Notes: generated from the sequence alone by a model not told the origin. Shown: positions 36,741-44,760, counted from the first letter of the stretch. The stretch is 64,000 bases of DNA from Chlorobium sp. (GCA_013203905.1 JABMPC010000051.1:21389-85388); one strand, 5' to 3'. Translations and numbers: made by a program.

Positions 36741-37715
36741 ATGATGAAGAAGGTAGCCGTCATTCTGGTAGCACACGGAGAGGCTGAAACAGACTCTTTC
36801 CCGGAAAACTTCTCCATGATCCGCCACACCCTCGCCCATGCAGGAGAGGTGATGAACATCCCCCTCCCCCTGCAGCTCGCAGCATCGGTCTTCGGCGGGC
36901 TGAAGAACTGGCTGGAGTTCCGTTCGAGCGGCTACCGCTCACCCCAGAAGCACATCACCAGAAGGCAGGCAGAGAGGCTCGGGGACGAGTTGCGCCGGCA
37001 CTCTCTTGGGGAAGACACCTCCTATGAGGTCAGTGCGGCCTACCATGTCGCCCCCCCGTTCGTTGACAACCTCCTTGAAGAAACCTCAAGGTTCGACATG
37101 CAGCTACTGGTCACCATGTCCCCCGTCGACAGCGACATGACAGCAGGCCGCCTGCAGCATCTTGCCCTCAGCCGCAGAGCAGCTGAGGGCAACGCCCGCC
37201 CCCCTGTGGTCGTCTGCGGATTCTGGGATGACCCCATGCTCTACCGGATCTACCTCGACCACCTGTTCAGCCATGCTTCAGGAGAAGAGGGTTCGGCACT
37301 GCTCCTGACCTTTCACGGAACCCTCATCAAAGACGACAAAGGAAACGAACCAAGGTTCAGCACCGGATACCCTGAAATCCTCCGAATGGGCCGCGCCCTC
37401 CGGGAAGCAGTCAGAAACGACCCGCGCAATTCATACAAGCATGTGAGCATCGCCTACCTCAACCATCAGGTCGGAGGAACATGGACGGAACCCTCCCTTC
37501 TGAATTCGCTCAGTGCGCTCGCAAGATCAGGCATCACCAGCGCCGATGTGTTCAGTGTCGGGTATTTTTCGGACGGAACCGAAATCCTCCGTCACGGAAA
37601 GGAGGAAGCGCAAGCCAGCCCGATTCAATCAGTCAGGTTCATCCCCTGCCTCAACGAGAACGAAGAGTTCATAAAGTATCTGGCCGGAAAGGTAAAAGAG
37701 GCAGCCAGCAAATAG
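36741..37715 (+). CDS. hemH: divergent ferrochelatase-family protein
   Basis: Probable insertion of Fe2+ into protoporphyrin IX or a related tetrapyrrole. 324 residues, the normal ferrochelatase size. The conserved histidine lies in LLLTFHGTLIKD near residue 190 and the conserved glutamate in FSVGYFSDGTEILRHG near residue 276. A YRSPQKHITRRQAERLGDEL block matches the family's SPL-type helix. The first strand, VAVILVAHGEAE, is closer to cobalt or sirohydrochlorin chelatases, so another metal or substrate is possible. Its last Lys codon and TAG stop lie inside repeat copy 1. Confidence 0.75.
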   Translation: MMKKVAVILVAHGEAETDSFPENFSMIRHTLAHAGEVMNIPLPLQLAASVFGGLKNWLEFRSSGYRSPQKHITRRQAERLGDELRRHSLGEDTSYEVSAAYHVAPPFVDNLLEETSRFDMQLLVTMSPVDSDMTAGRLQHLALSRRAAEGNARPPVVVCGFWDDPMLYRIYLDHLFSHASGEEGSALLLTFHGTLIKDDKGNEPRFSTGYPEILRMGRALREAVRNDPRNSYKHVSIAYLNHQVGGTWTEPSLLNSLSALARSGITSADVFSVGYFSDGTEILRHGKEEAQASPIQSVRFIPCLNENEEFIKYLAGKVKEAASK

Positions 37716-37922
37716 TTGGGGACACTCATGACTGAGTGTACTTACTCAGTCAAAAGGGAGTAGCAAGAAGGGAAAGGGGTTATAATGGGAACCCGGACGC
37801 CTATTTTGATCACCGGGTCTGAGGGAAGGCCATAGTATGCCTTAGCGCTGAAGGCATTACGGGCTATCAAGGCAAAGCGCTTCTTCTTGCTATTTGCGTT
37901 AATCAACAACGCCCCCTAGTTT
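37709..37922. repeat. kup-tail repeat element, copy 1
   Basis: A ~214-bp sequence that recurs in the same orientation at 42159-42376. It starts caaatagttggggacactcat and ends ccctagttt; the end reversed reads aaactaggggg, an imperfect inverted copy of the start. Shared blocks include the overlapping hairpins at 37717-37751 and the 3' end of a kup gene in reverse. Copies differ by scattered substitutions and small indels. The element overlaps the end of the upstream gene, supplying its stop codon. Confidence 0.85.
37784..37888 (-). pseudogene. kup 3'-end fragment within repeat copy 1
   Basis: Read leftward, 35 codons translate to a segment aligning without gaps to the Kup C-terminus (ALIARNAFSAKAYYGLPS). 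By my count 25 of 34 residues match the intact Kup of this window. The usual stop position reads through here, and the frame runs on for 13 codons to a TAA at 37742-37744. A TAG at 37916-37918 closes the frame on the upstream side, so it cannot encode a transporter. Confidence 0.85.
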
Positions 37923-38053
37923 CCTTTTTTGATTTCGATGTATTTAATGCACCTTATGGCCTAGCGGGTCCGAACCCACCAACAAACACCTTATGCCGGA
38001 AGGCCATAAAAGGCCGGCCGCAACTTCGGGAAGCGCAAACCATTCATCCCCCA
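37923..38053. promoter_or_regulatory. leader region of pfkA
   Basis: 131 bp between repeat copy 1 and pfkA. It contains complementary segments ccttatggcc (near 37950) and ggccataaaagg (near 38004) that could pair into a leader hairpin, and an ggccggcc motif. No open frame or recognised riboswitch. With copy 1 it makes a 338-bp gene-free gap. Confidence 0.35.
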
Positions 38054-39085
38054 ATGGTAACAATGACAAGCAAACGCGATAACGACCAACTCTCGTTCAC
38101 ATCAAGCAGAATAAAAAAAATCGGTATCCTGACATCCGGAGGCGACGCTCCTGGCATGAACGCCGCAATCAGAGCGGCAACGCGTGCGGCCATTGCCGCA
38201 GGACGGGAGGCCGTGGGCATCCTCCGTGGCTATCAGGGAATGATTGATGGCGATTTCATCCCCCTACAGTCAACCGATGTCAGCGGCATCCTGCAGCTCG
38301 GCGGAACCATGCTTAAAACGGCCCGTTGCAAGGAGTTCCGCTCGCCCGAAGGACGCCGCAAGGCCAAGGAACAACTGAAGGTCGCTGCAATCGATGCCGT
38401 CATCGTCATCGGCGGCGACGGCTCCTTCACCGGCGCCTGGGTCATGTCGCAGGAATGCGACATCCCGTTCGTCGGCATTCCCGCCACCATCGACAACGAC
38501 ATGTACGGAACCGACTATACCATCGGCTATGAAACAGCTCTGAACTCGGTGGTCTGCGCGGTAGACAAAATCAAGGACACGGCCCGCTCGCACGGGCGGA
38601 TTTTCTTCATCGAGGTCATGGGCCACGAAGCCGGACTCCTCGCCCTCAACAGCGGAATCGCCTGCGGAGCTGAAGTCATTTTGATCCCCGAATCGAAAGC
38701 CCAGCACGACGAACTGCAGAAATTCCTGGAGAAAGGCTACCGCGACAAAGAATCCAGCGGCATTGTGATGGTAGCCGAAGGCGACGAGGCCGGCGGCGCC
38801 CTGCACATCGCCGAACAGATCCGCCGGGATCACCCCGACCTCGATGTCCGCATATCGATCCTCGGCCATATCCAGCGAGGAGGCAGCCCCGTAGCCAGGG
38901 ACCGGATCAACGCAACAAGGATGGGCATTGCCGCCGTCGACGCCCTCCTGAACGACCAGAAAAGCATCATGATCGGCTTCGACAACAACCGGATTGTGCA
39001 TGTAACCTTCAACAAGGCGGTCAAAATGAACCACAGCATCGACACCGGCCTCCTGGAGGTCCACAACCTCTTGAACGGCATGTAA
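38054..39085 (+). CDS. pfkA: ATP-dependent 6-phosphofructokinase
   Basis: Phosphorylates fructose 6-phosphate in glycolysis. 343 residues. The ATP loop GILTSGGDAPGMNAAIRA is near residue 25, and GGDGSFTGA near residue 120 has Gly where PPi-dependent enzymes have Asp. The catalytic block PATIDNDMYGTD lacks the Lys of PPi enzymes, both pointing to ATP as donor. The C-terminal GHIQRGGSPVARDR binds substrate. The start may be the ATG at 38054 or the one at 38063. It is bracketed by the two kup-tail repeats together with the IS element. Confidence 0.94.
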   Translation: MVTMTSKRDNDQLSFTSSRIKKIGILTSGGDAPGMNAAIRAATRAAIAAGREAVGILRGYQGMIDGDFIPLQSTDVSGILQLGGTMLKTARCKEFRSPEGRRKAKEQLKVAAIDAVIVIGGDGSFTGAWVMSQECDIPFVGIPATIDNDMYGTDYTIGYETALNSVVCAVDKIKDTARSHGRIFFIEVMGHEAGLLALNSGIACGAEVILIPESKAQHDELQKFLEKGYRDKESSGIVMVAEGDEAGGALHIAEQIRRDHPDLDVRISILGHIQRGGSPVARDRINATRMGIAAVDALLNDQKSIMIGFDNNRIVHVTFNKAVKMNHSIDTGLLEVHNLLNGM

Positions 39086-39104
39086 CCCGCAACCCTCAAC
39101 ACCC

Positions 39105-39473
39105 ATGCAGAAAAATCAACAGGAGAGCAGAGATTCCGTAACAAAACTGGCGCTGCAGTTCCTCGCCGAAGTGATTGGTCAATGCCCGGCTGAACTGGAA
39201 AAAAGCACGGAAAGGGATGTGGTGTTCGCAGTTGTGGGGTTCCAGTACGGCGCCGTGCAGAGCGCCGCCTATGCTGCCGGGCTGGAAAAAGAAGACGCAC
39301 AAGCAATCTCCGAAGAGGTGATCGGCAGAATCAACGGCATGGAGATGGAGGCGGTCCAAAAACTCCTTGAGCTCATGCCAATGCTCACCCGGAAGGAGTA
39401 TCCGCCAATCGGCATTGGCCAGAGAGCCATCATAAGCTTCTATAATGCCGCATCCCCCGCGATTGTGAATTGA
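39105..39473 (+). CDS. small hypothetical protein downstream of pfkA
   Basis: Family not recognised. 122 residues, soluble and mostly helical, from MQKNQQESRDSVTKLALQFL. It begins 19 nt after the pfkA stop, so it is probably in the same transcript. The IS3-type element starts about 35 nt after its stop. Its last residues (SPAIVN) run up to a clear TGA, so it does not look truncated by the insertion. Confidence 0.62.
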   Translation: MQKNQQESRDSVTKLALQFLAEVIGQCPAELEKSTERDVVFAVVGFQYGAVQSAAYAAGLEKEDAQAISEEVIGRINGMEMEAVQKLLELMPMLTRKEYPPIGIGQRAIISFYNAASPAIVN

Positions 39474-39521
39474 TGTCGTGAAACACAAGGTTTCAATAGG
39501 CTATATTATTGGATGAATGGA

Positions 39522-39571
39522 GGGCCGCTGGAGAGCGGTGGAGCGGGAGCGAAACCGCTCTCCAGCGGCCC
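39522..39571. repeat. perfect 18-bp inverted repeat at the left end of the IS
   Basis: Arms 39522-39539 (gggccgctggagagcggt) and 39554-39571 pair perfectly around a 14-nt loop. There is no T-run, so it is not a classic terminator. In an IS it could shield orfA from outside transcription by sequestering the start region, or serve as a transposase site. Confidence 0.85.
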
Positions 39572-39619
39572 CTCTGAAAACCAACATATGCCTGCCTCCA
39601 CAACCTTGGAGAACACGAC

Positions 39620-39946
39620 ATGGAAAACAACAGTAGGAAACGGCGTCGGCTGTCGGCAGAAGAGAAATGGAGCATCTATCAGGAGTGCGAACAGTCCGGT
39701 GTCAAAATCGGTGAAGTGCTCAGAAAGCATGGCCTCTACTCTTCAGACCTGCAGCTGATCCGCAGGGAGGTCAAGGAGGCTGCACTTGAACGCCTGAGCA
39801 GGAGTCGACCTGGCAGGAAGAAAGCTGCGGTTGTCCCTGTTGAGGAGCGTGACCAGCTGAAGAGGGAGCTCGAAGAGAAAGAAAAGGCTCTGGCCGAACT
39901 CAGTGTGATGTTCACGACCCTCAAAAAAAAAGTGCACTTGGAATAG
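39620..39946 (+). CDS. IS3-family transposase OrfA
   Basis: DNA-binding N-terminal part of the transposase. 108 residues: an HTH region (AEEKWSIYQECEQSGVKIGEVLRKHGLYSSDLQLIRRE) followed by a leucine-zipper-like coiled coil (RDQLKRELEEKEKALAELSVMFTTLKKK). It ends at TAG after a run of nine A (39923-39931), the expected site for a -1 ribosomal frameshift into OrfB. Confidence 0.9.
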   Translation: MENNSRKRRRLSAEEKWSIYQECEQSGVKIGEVLRKHGLYSSDLQLIRREVKEAALERLSRSRPGRKKAAVVPVEERDQLKRELEEKEKALAELSVMFTTLKKKVHLE

Positions 39947-40992
39947 AGGGCCCGTTTCCAAAAGGCCGACTGCCACTGGAGACCCGACAGGAAGTCCTGC
40001 AGATCATCGATACGGCAAAAGGGTCCGGGATTGCCCGGCACACCACCTGCAGCTTGCTGCAGATCAGTATCCGCAGGGTTGAGCGCTGGGAGTGCCGGCT
40101 GCGCCGGAACGGATCGATGGCTTATGAAAAACCAGGTCCCCAGCAGCCCGCGCACGCATTGATGCCGGCTGAGAAAGATGCAGTACTGTCCTTTGCCGGG
40201 CGAGAAGATACGGTTGACTACTCCTTGCAGCTGCTGGCTATCAAAGGAGCCGAGGCCAACGCATTCTACCTGTCCGCATCCAGCGTTCGATTGATACTGC
40301 AGGAAAACGGACTCGGTGACGACAGGACAGGGAGAGTACGGAACAGCACCAGAAGGAACAAGCCAGACCGGCCGGACGAACTGACGGGTCCGAACCAGTG
40401 CTGGTGCTGGGATGTCAGCTACATCAAAACCGATGTGCTACGGGTGTTCTGGTACCTCTATGTGATGCTTGACGAATGGAGCCGGAAAGTGGTTGCCTGG
40501 CGAATCAGCAGGTACCATAACCACGAAGAGGCTATGGGACTGATCGATGACGCCATCATTGCCGAGGGATTGCTCGATGTCGATAAAGAGAACTTACCCG
40601 TGGTCGTCAATGACCGGGGAGTTCAGATGAAAGCCAAGGATGTCAAGCAGATGTTCACGGATTTAGGACTGACGCAGACGTTCAGTCGGCCGAGAACTCC
40701 GAACGACAACCCGTTCATCGAGTCGTTCTTCAGCAGTCTCAAGCGGGCACCGGTATATCCGGGCAGGTTTTCGCACTTGAATGAAGGAGTTGTCATGGAC
40801 TTTTTCGGGGGGTATTTCCGCTGGTATAACACGGAACACTACCATTCACGCATCGGATATGTGACCCCGGAACAGATGCATCAGGACCTTGCAGCAGGGA
40901 TTATCGCTGAAAGAAAAAGAGTATTGGGAAAGCAGCAGAAACTTCGTAAAATGTACTGGTCAGCAAATCAAACAACCGGAAGCGGGTTGTAG
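39931..40992 (+). CDS. IS3-family transposase OrfB, expressed by -1 frameshift from OrfA
   Basis: Catalytic part of the transposase, about 350 residues when fused. Slipping back one base at the A9 run joins the OrfA coiled coil to this frame. That frame continues without stops to the first internal ATG at 40054 and on to TAG at 40992. The rve-type DDE residues are visible: Asp in CWDVSYIKT, Asp in VVNDRGVQMK, and Glu in NPFIESFFSSLKR. An N-terminal HTH_21 region precedes them. No disruption was seen, so the element may be active. Confidence 0.87.
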   Translation, partial: SALGIEGPFPKGRLPLETRQEVLQIIDTAKGSGIARHTTCSLLQISIRRVERWECRLRRNGSMAYEKPGPQQPAHALMPAEKDAVLSFAGREDTVDYSLQLLAIKGAEANAFYLSASSVRLILQENGLGDDRTGRVRNSTRRNKPDRPDELTGPNQCWCWDVSYIKTDVLRVFWYLYVMLDEWSRKVVAWRISRYHNHEEAMGLIDDAIIAEGLLDVDKENLPVVVNDRGVQMKAKDVKQMFTDLGLTQTFSRPRTPNDNPFIESFFSSLKRAPVYPGRFSHLNEGVVMDFFGGYFRWYNTEHYHSRIGYVTPEQMHQDLAAGIIAERKRVLGKQQKLRKMYWSANQTTGSGL

Positions 40993-41025
40993 TTTATTGG
41001 AAACCCGTTTCGCGACATCATCCAA

Positions 41026-41107
41026 AAATCACGCCGCATCCGATGAAGACAAACTGACGGCCACAGAAACACTTCGTGAAATCCTGCACCAGATTGACCG
41101 TTCCTGA
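41026..41107 (+). pseudogene. possible 3' fragment of a gene cut by the IS
   Basis: Immediately right of the IS end an open frame without a start runs 27 codons to TGA at 41105-41107 (helical, ...LTATETLREILHQIDRS). It may be the tail of a gene interrupted or replaced by the insertion. No matching 5' part was found on the left side, so confidence is low. The following 143 bp up to the SPFH gene hold nothing recognised. Confidence 0.3.
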
Positions 41108-41250
41108 AGCCAGTGGAGCATCGGACAATGAAAGCAAACGCATAAGCTCATCAGCCAATCCTCTGAACGAAATCGCCTTTATTGCTGTTAAAAGCTACAT
41201 TGATCAGAACCCTGCACCTCGTTCATTCAAACCCAAACCCCCTGCACCTC

Positions 41251-42165
41251 ATGAGCCTTCTCATCATTATCGGAATAACCCTTCTTGTTCTCGGCATGAC
41301 AAACCCGACAAACAACATTGCAGTAAAAAGGATGGCGGGCATCCTGCGGATCGCAGGAATACTGGTTGTCATCCTTGGGATCTTTTCTTCCGCCATCAGA
41401 ATGGTGGAGCCCGGCAAGGTTGGAGTGAAAAGCCTCTTCGGAAAGGTACAGCCCGCAGCCCTCAGCAGCGGGCTCAACATCATCAACCCTCTGGCAAAAG
41501 TCGAGCTGTTCGACATTACAACCCAGAGCTATACCATGTCCGGCTCGGAACAGGAGCGTTCGCAGCAGAGTGACGGACCGATCAGGGTGCTGAGTGCCGA
41601 CGGCCTTGAGGTCACCATAGACATGACCGTACTCTACCACGTCAACCCCCGGCAGGCCCCGGCCATTCGCCGCGAGATCGGTCCGGGAAACACCTACATC
41701 GACAAAATCGTCCGTCCAACCGCCAGAACCAGAATCCGCGACAACGCAGTGATGTACAACGCCATCGACCTGTACTCGAAAAAACGCGATGAGTTCCAGG
41801 CAAACATCTTCGAAAGCATCCGCTCGGATTTCGAAACCCGCGGCATTGTTCTTGAAAACCTGCTGGTACGCAATGTCTCCCTGCCCGAATCCGTCAAGAT
41901 GGCCATTGAAGCCAAGATCAACGCCGAACAGGAAGCCCAGAAAATGCAGTTCGTCCTGCAGAAAGAGACCCAGGAAGCCGAGCGCAAGCGCGTTGAGGCA
42001 AGAGGCATCTCCGACTACCAGCGCACCATCTCGGCGTCACTCAACGACAGGCTCCTGAAATACGAGCAGATAAAAGTGATGCAGAACCTTGTCAAGACCA
42101 ACAACTCAAAAGTCATCATCCTCGGCGACAGCAACAACGCCTCGATGCTCATCAACGACAAATAG
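41251..42165 (+). CDS. SPFH/band-7 (prohibitin-like) membrane protein
   Basis: Membrane-anchored scaffold of the stomatin/prohibitin superfamily, forming oligomeric rings that organise membrane proteins or proteases. 304 residues from MSLLIIIGITLLVLG. Two N-terminal helices (residues 2-17 and 30-50) precede the band-7 domain (VEPGKVGVKSLFGKV to about 225). A charged helix follows (EAKINAEQEAQKMQFVLQKETQEAERKRVEA). The start at 41251 was chosen over an in-frame codon 69 nt upstream because the hydrophobic anchor begins here. Its final Lys-TAG lies inside repeat copy 2, as with the ferrochelatase-like gene and copy 1. Confidence 0.88.
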   Translation: MSLLIIIGITLLVLGMTNPTNNIAVKRMAGILRIAGILVVILGIFSSAIRMVEPGKVGVKSLFGKVQPAALSSGLNIINPLAKVELFDITTQSYTMSGSEQERSQQSDGPIRVLSADGLEVTIDMTVLYHVNPRQAPAIRREIGPGNTYIDKIVRPTARTRIRDNAVMYNAIDLYSKKRDEFQANIFESIRSDFETRGIVLENLLVRNVSLPESVKMAIEAKINAEQEAQKMQFVLQKETQEAERKRVEARGISDYQRTISASLNDRLLKYEQIKVMQNLVKTNNSKVIILGDSNNASMLINDK

Positions 42166-42376
42166 TTGGGGACACTCATGACTGAGTGTACTTACTCGGT
42201 CAAAAGGGAGCACCAAGCCAAAAGGGGTAAGGGGCTATATGGAAACCTGGACGCCTATTTCGATAACCTGGTATGATGGAAGGCCATAGTATGCTCTGGC
42301 CCTGAAGGCATTGCGGGCAATCAGGGCAAAGAGCTTCTTCTTGCTATTTGCGTTAATCAACAACGTCCCCTAGTTT
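42159..42376. repeat. kup-tail repeat element, copy 2
   Basis: Second copy of the element at 37709-37922, same orientation, about 218 bp. Identical over the first 38 bases except one G for A in the hairpin region, then diverged with small indels around 42208-42240, then similar to the end (ctagttt). It stops 7 nt before the mnmE stop codon, so it fills nearly the whole gap between two convergent genes. Confidence 0.85.
42235..42342 (-). pseudogene. kup 3'-end fragment with stop within repeat copy 2
   Basis: Read leftward, 35 codons plus a TAG align without gaps to the Kup C-terminus (ARNAFRARAYYGLPS, then VIEIGVQVSI-stop). By my count 27 of 34 residues equal the intact Kup here, and the stop is at the same place. 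This copy keeps the original terminus better than copy 1. There is no start or upstream domain. Confidence 0.88.
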
Positions 42377-42383
42377 TTAGGGT

Positions 42384-43799
42384 TCACTTCCCGATGCAGA
42401 ACTGGCTGAATATCGTGTTGAGCAGTTCTTCCGAGACTACCTTGCCGGTGATTTCGCCGACATAGTCGAGTGCTGAACGGAGTTCGAAGGCTATGAGTTC
42501 GGTGGCTTCGGTGTCACTGATGAGCTGGAGGGCGTTAAGAAGCGAGTCGGTGGCGTTGCGCAGCGCCTCGTAGTGGCGGAGGCTGGTGACGAGAACGCTG
42601 GCTTCATGGAGTTTGTCGAGCCCTTCAACCATTCCGGCCATGGTGGTTTTAAGCTCACTGAGACCTTCGCCTTTTGACGCAGCCATGGCAATGACGGGGC
42701 ACCCTGTTTCGGCCTGAAGCATTGCAATAGTTCCTGCAGCATCTTGCGCAAGATCGGTTTTGTTGGCGACCACTATCATCCGCGCTTCTGGATGGCTCTG
42801 GCGGAGTTCGAGGGCGGCTACGGCTTCTTTTTGGAAATCGCCGGAGGAACTATCGATAATGTAGAGGAGCAGGTCCGCTTCGGAGATTTTGCGGTAGCTT
42901 CGCTGGATTCCCTCGTGCTCAACCTCCTCGTCCGAGTGGCGGAGTCCGGCGGTATCGGTAAGGCGGAACATGGTTTTTTCGTGGACAAAGCACTCTTCGA
43001 TATAGTCGCGGGTGGTACCGGGCATGTGGCTGACGATGGCCCGTTCCTGGCCGAGCAAGGCGTTGAGAAGGGTGGATTTTCCGGCGTTTGGCCGGCCAGC
43101 GATGACGGTGGCAACGCCCTCCGTAAGAAGGTGCCCTTCGCGGTAAGAGTCTACGAGGCGGGAGATTTCGCTCTGGAGGCGCTGAACCTCCAGACGGAGA
43201 GCGTCGCGGCTCTGGAACTCTACATCCTCTTCGCTGAAATCGAGCTCGAGCTCGAGAAGAGCGCACGACTGCAGGAGGCCGGCGCGCATTTCCTGAAGAT
43301 GGCGGGAGAGGCTGCCCTGCATCTGGGTAACGGCAGTACGGAAAGCTGATTCGGTGCGGGCGTGTATCATTTCGCCGATGGCTTCGGCCTGCAGAAGGTC
43401 GATGCGCCCGTTGAGGAAGGCACGGCGGGTGAACTCTCCGGGTTCGGCGAGCCGGCATCCATTGTCGAGAAGGGCCTGAAGAAGGTGGCGCACAACAACG
43501 GGACCACCGTGGCAGGTAAACTCGACCATATCTTCCATGGTAAAGGAGGAGGGGGCCCGAAAGACGAGGGCGATGACCTCATCCACCATTCCCCGGATGT
43601 CTGAAAGGGTGCCGAAATGGGCAGTGAATCCATCGGCTTCCGTGAAACTGAACTCCGGGTTCCCTTTTTTCCGGAACACCCGGTCGGCAATTTCCAGAAC
43701 TCCGCGGCCGCTCATGCGAACGATTGCAAGTGCCCCGACGCCGACAGGGGTGGCTATGGCAGCAATGGGAAATTCAGGCATGGCAGAGGGAGTCGTCAT
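42384..43799 (-). CDS. mnmE: tRNA modification GTPase MnmE
   Basis: With MnmG it installs the carboxymethylaminomethyl group on wobble U34 of tRNAs. 471 residues. The N-terminal folate-binding domain starts IAAIATPVGVGALAIVRMSG. A helical domain surrounds the G domain, with P-loop GRPNAGKSTLLNALLG near residue 230, switch GTTRDYIEE, DTAGLR, and NKTD. The C-terminus ends in the invariant CIGK with its catalytic cysteine. Complete and normal. Its 3' end is 7 nt from repeat copy 2. Confidence 0.97.
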   Translation of the reverse strand: MTTPSAMPEFPIAAIATPVGVGALAIVRMSGRGVLEIADRVFRKKGNPEFSFTEADGFTAHFGTLSDIRGMVDEVIALVFRAPSSFTMEDMVEFTCHGGPVVVRHLLQALLDNGCRLAEPGEFTRRAFLNGRIDLLQAEAIGEMIHARTESAFRTAVTQMQGSLSRHLQEMRAGLLQSCALLELELDFSEEDVEFQSRDALRLEVQRLQSEISRLVDSYREGHLLTEGVATVIAGRPNAGKSTLLNALLGQERAIVSHMPGTTRDYIEECFVHEKTMFRLTDTAGLRHSDEEVEHEGIQRSYRKISEADLLLYIIDSSSGDFQKEAVAALELRQSHPEARMIVVANKTDLAQDAAGTIAMLQAETGCPVIAMAASKGEGLSELKTTMAGMVEGLDKLHEASVLVTSLRHYEALRNATDSLLNALQLISDTEATELIAFELRSALDYVGEITGKVVSEELLNTIFSQFCIGK

Positions 43800-43929
43800 A
43801 AGAGTAGAGATCGGTGGTTTCGGACATTCCGGGAGCAGGCGCTCCCATGGACAAGTATAAGGAATATACCCCCAAGAAATGCTAACTTCACTCCAGTTGC
43901 ATTGCCTCTCTTTTCAAACCCCTTGAATC

Positions 43930-44760
43930 ATGAATGACAAAACAGACATTGAGCTGCTAAAGGCCGACATAACCAGTCAACGGCAGCGGACGCCTGCCGA
44001 ACAGTTCCTGCGCGTGATGAATCTGGTAAAACTGCTGCGGACCCAGTGCCCGTGGGACAGGAAACAGACCCCGCAGTCGCTCGCCCACCTCCTGCTTGAG
44101 GAAAGCTATGAACTGGTTGATGCCATTGACAAGGGGGACGATGAAGAACTGAAGAAGGAGATTGGGGACCTGTTCCTCCATGTCACCTTCCAGGCGCTGC
44201 TTGCCGAAGAGTCAGGAAAGTTCTCGTTTGGCGATGTGTTCGACGCCCTCTCCACTAAGCTCATCAACCGCCACCCCCATGTGTTCGGCGAAACAGAAGC
44301 TGAAACCGAAGGTGCCGTGCTGCGCAACTGGGAGTCGCTGAAAATGAAGGAGGGACGCAAACGCCTTCTCGACGGTGTACCCAAGGCGATGTCGGAACTG
44401 CTAAGGGCTTACCGGGTGCAGAAGAAGGTGGCCGGTGTGGGGTTCGATTGGCCCGCGGGCGACGAGGTTCTAGAGAAGCTGACTGAGGAGGTCGGGGAGC
44501 TCAAGGCGGCAGAGTCGCCCGAGAACCGGGAGGAGGAGTTCGGCGACATTCTTTTTACCCTCGTGAACTACAGCCGATTCATTGGCGCCAACCCGGAGGA
44601 CGCACTGCGTCATTCAACCAACAAGTTCATGCAGCGGTTTGAAACCGTTGAAACGGCGGTGCAGGCTTCGGGCAGGGAGTGGCAGAGCTTCAGTCCGGAA
44701 GAGCTGGACGGACTATGGCGGAAGGCGAAAGAGGAGGGGGCGGAGAAACTTTCCCGCTGA
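43930..44760 (+). CDS. mazG: nucleoside triphosphate pyrophosphohydrolase MazG
   Basis: House-cleaning enzyme hydrolysing NTPs and dNTPs to monophosphates. 276 residues with two MazG repeats. The first has CPWDRKQTPQSLAHLLLEESYELVDAID and the metal-binding EIGDLFLHVTF. The second has a VGFDWPAGDEVLEKLTEEVGELKAA block and EEEFGDILFTLVNYSR. The Glu clusters that hold Mg2+ are intact in both. The 3' end overlaps the leftward esterase gene by 48 bp. It is divergent from mnmE. Confidence 0.94.
   Translation: MNDKTDIELLKADITSQRQRTPAEQFLRVMNLVKLLRTQCPWDRKQTPQSLAHLLLEESYELVDAIDKGDDEELKKEIGDLFLHVTFQALLAEESGKFSFGDVFDALSTKLINRHPHVFGETEAETEGAVLRNWESLKMKEGRKRLLDGVPKAMSELLRAYRVQKKVAGVGFDWPAGDEVLEKLTEEVGELKAAESPENREEEFGDILFTLVNYSRFIGANPEDALRHSTNKFMQRFETVETAVQASGREWQSFSPEELDGLWRKAKEEGAEKLSR

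Larger units (their letters stand above)
39509..41025 (+). mobile_element. IS3-type insertion sequence
   Basis: An element of about 1.5 kb holding orfA and orfB of an IS3-family transposase. TTGGATGA at 39509-39516 matches, inverted, 41018-41025, a likely part of the terminal repeats; the exact ends and target duplication were not resolved. An 18-bp perfect inverted repeat follows the left end. All parts needed for transposition look intact. Confidence 0.75.

Noticed and set aside
37955..37985. tRNA-like T-arm (gggtccgaaccc) in the pfkA leader
   Set aside because: No acceptor, D- or anticodon stems could be built around it; better seen as a chance hairpin.
38270..39106. 278-codon minus-strand frame opposite pfkA
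   Set aside because: Antisense to pfkA, which has all family motifs.
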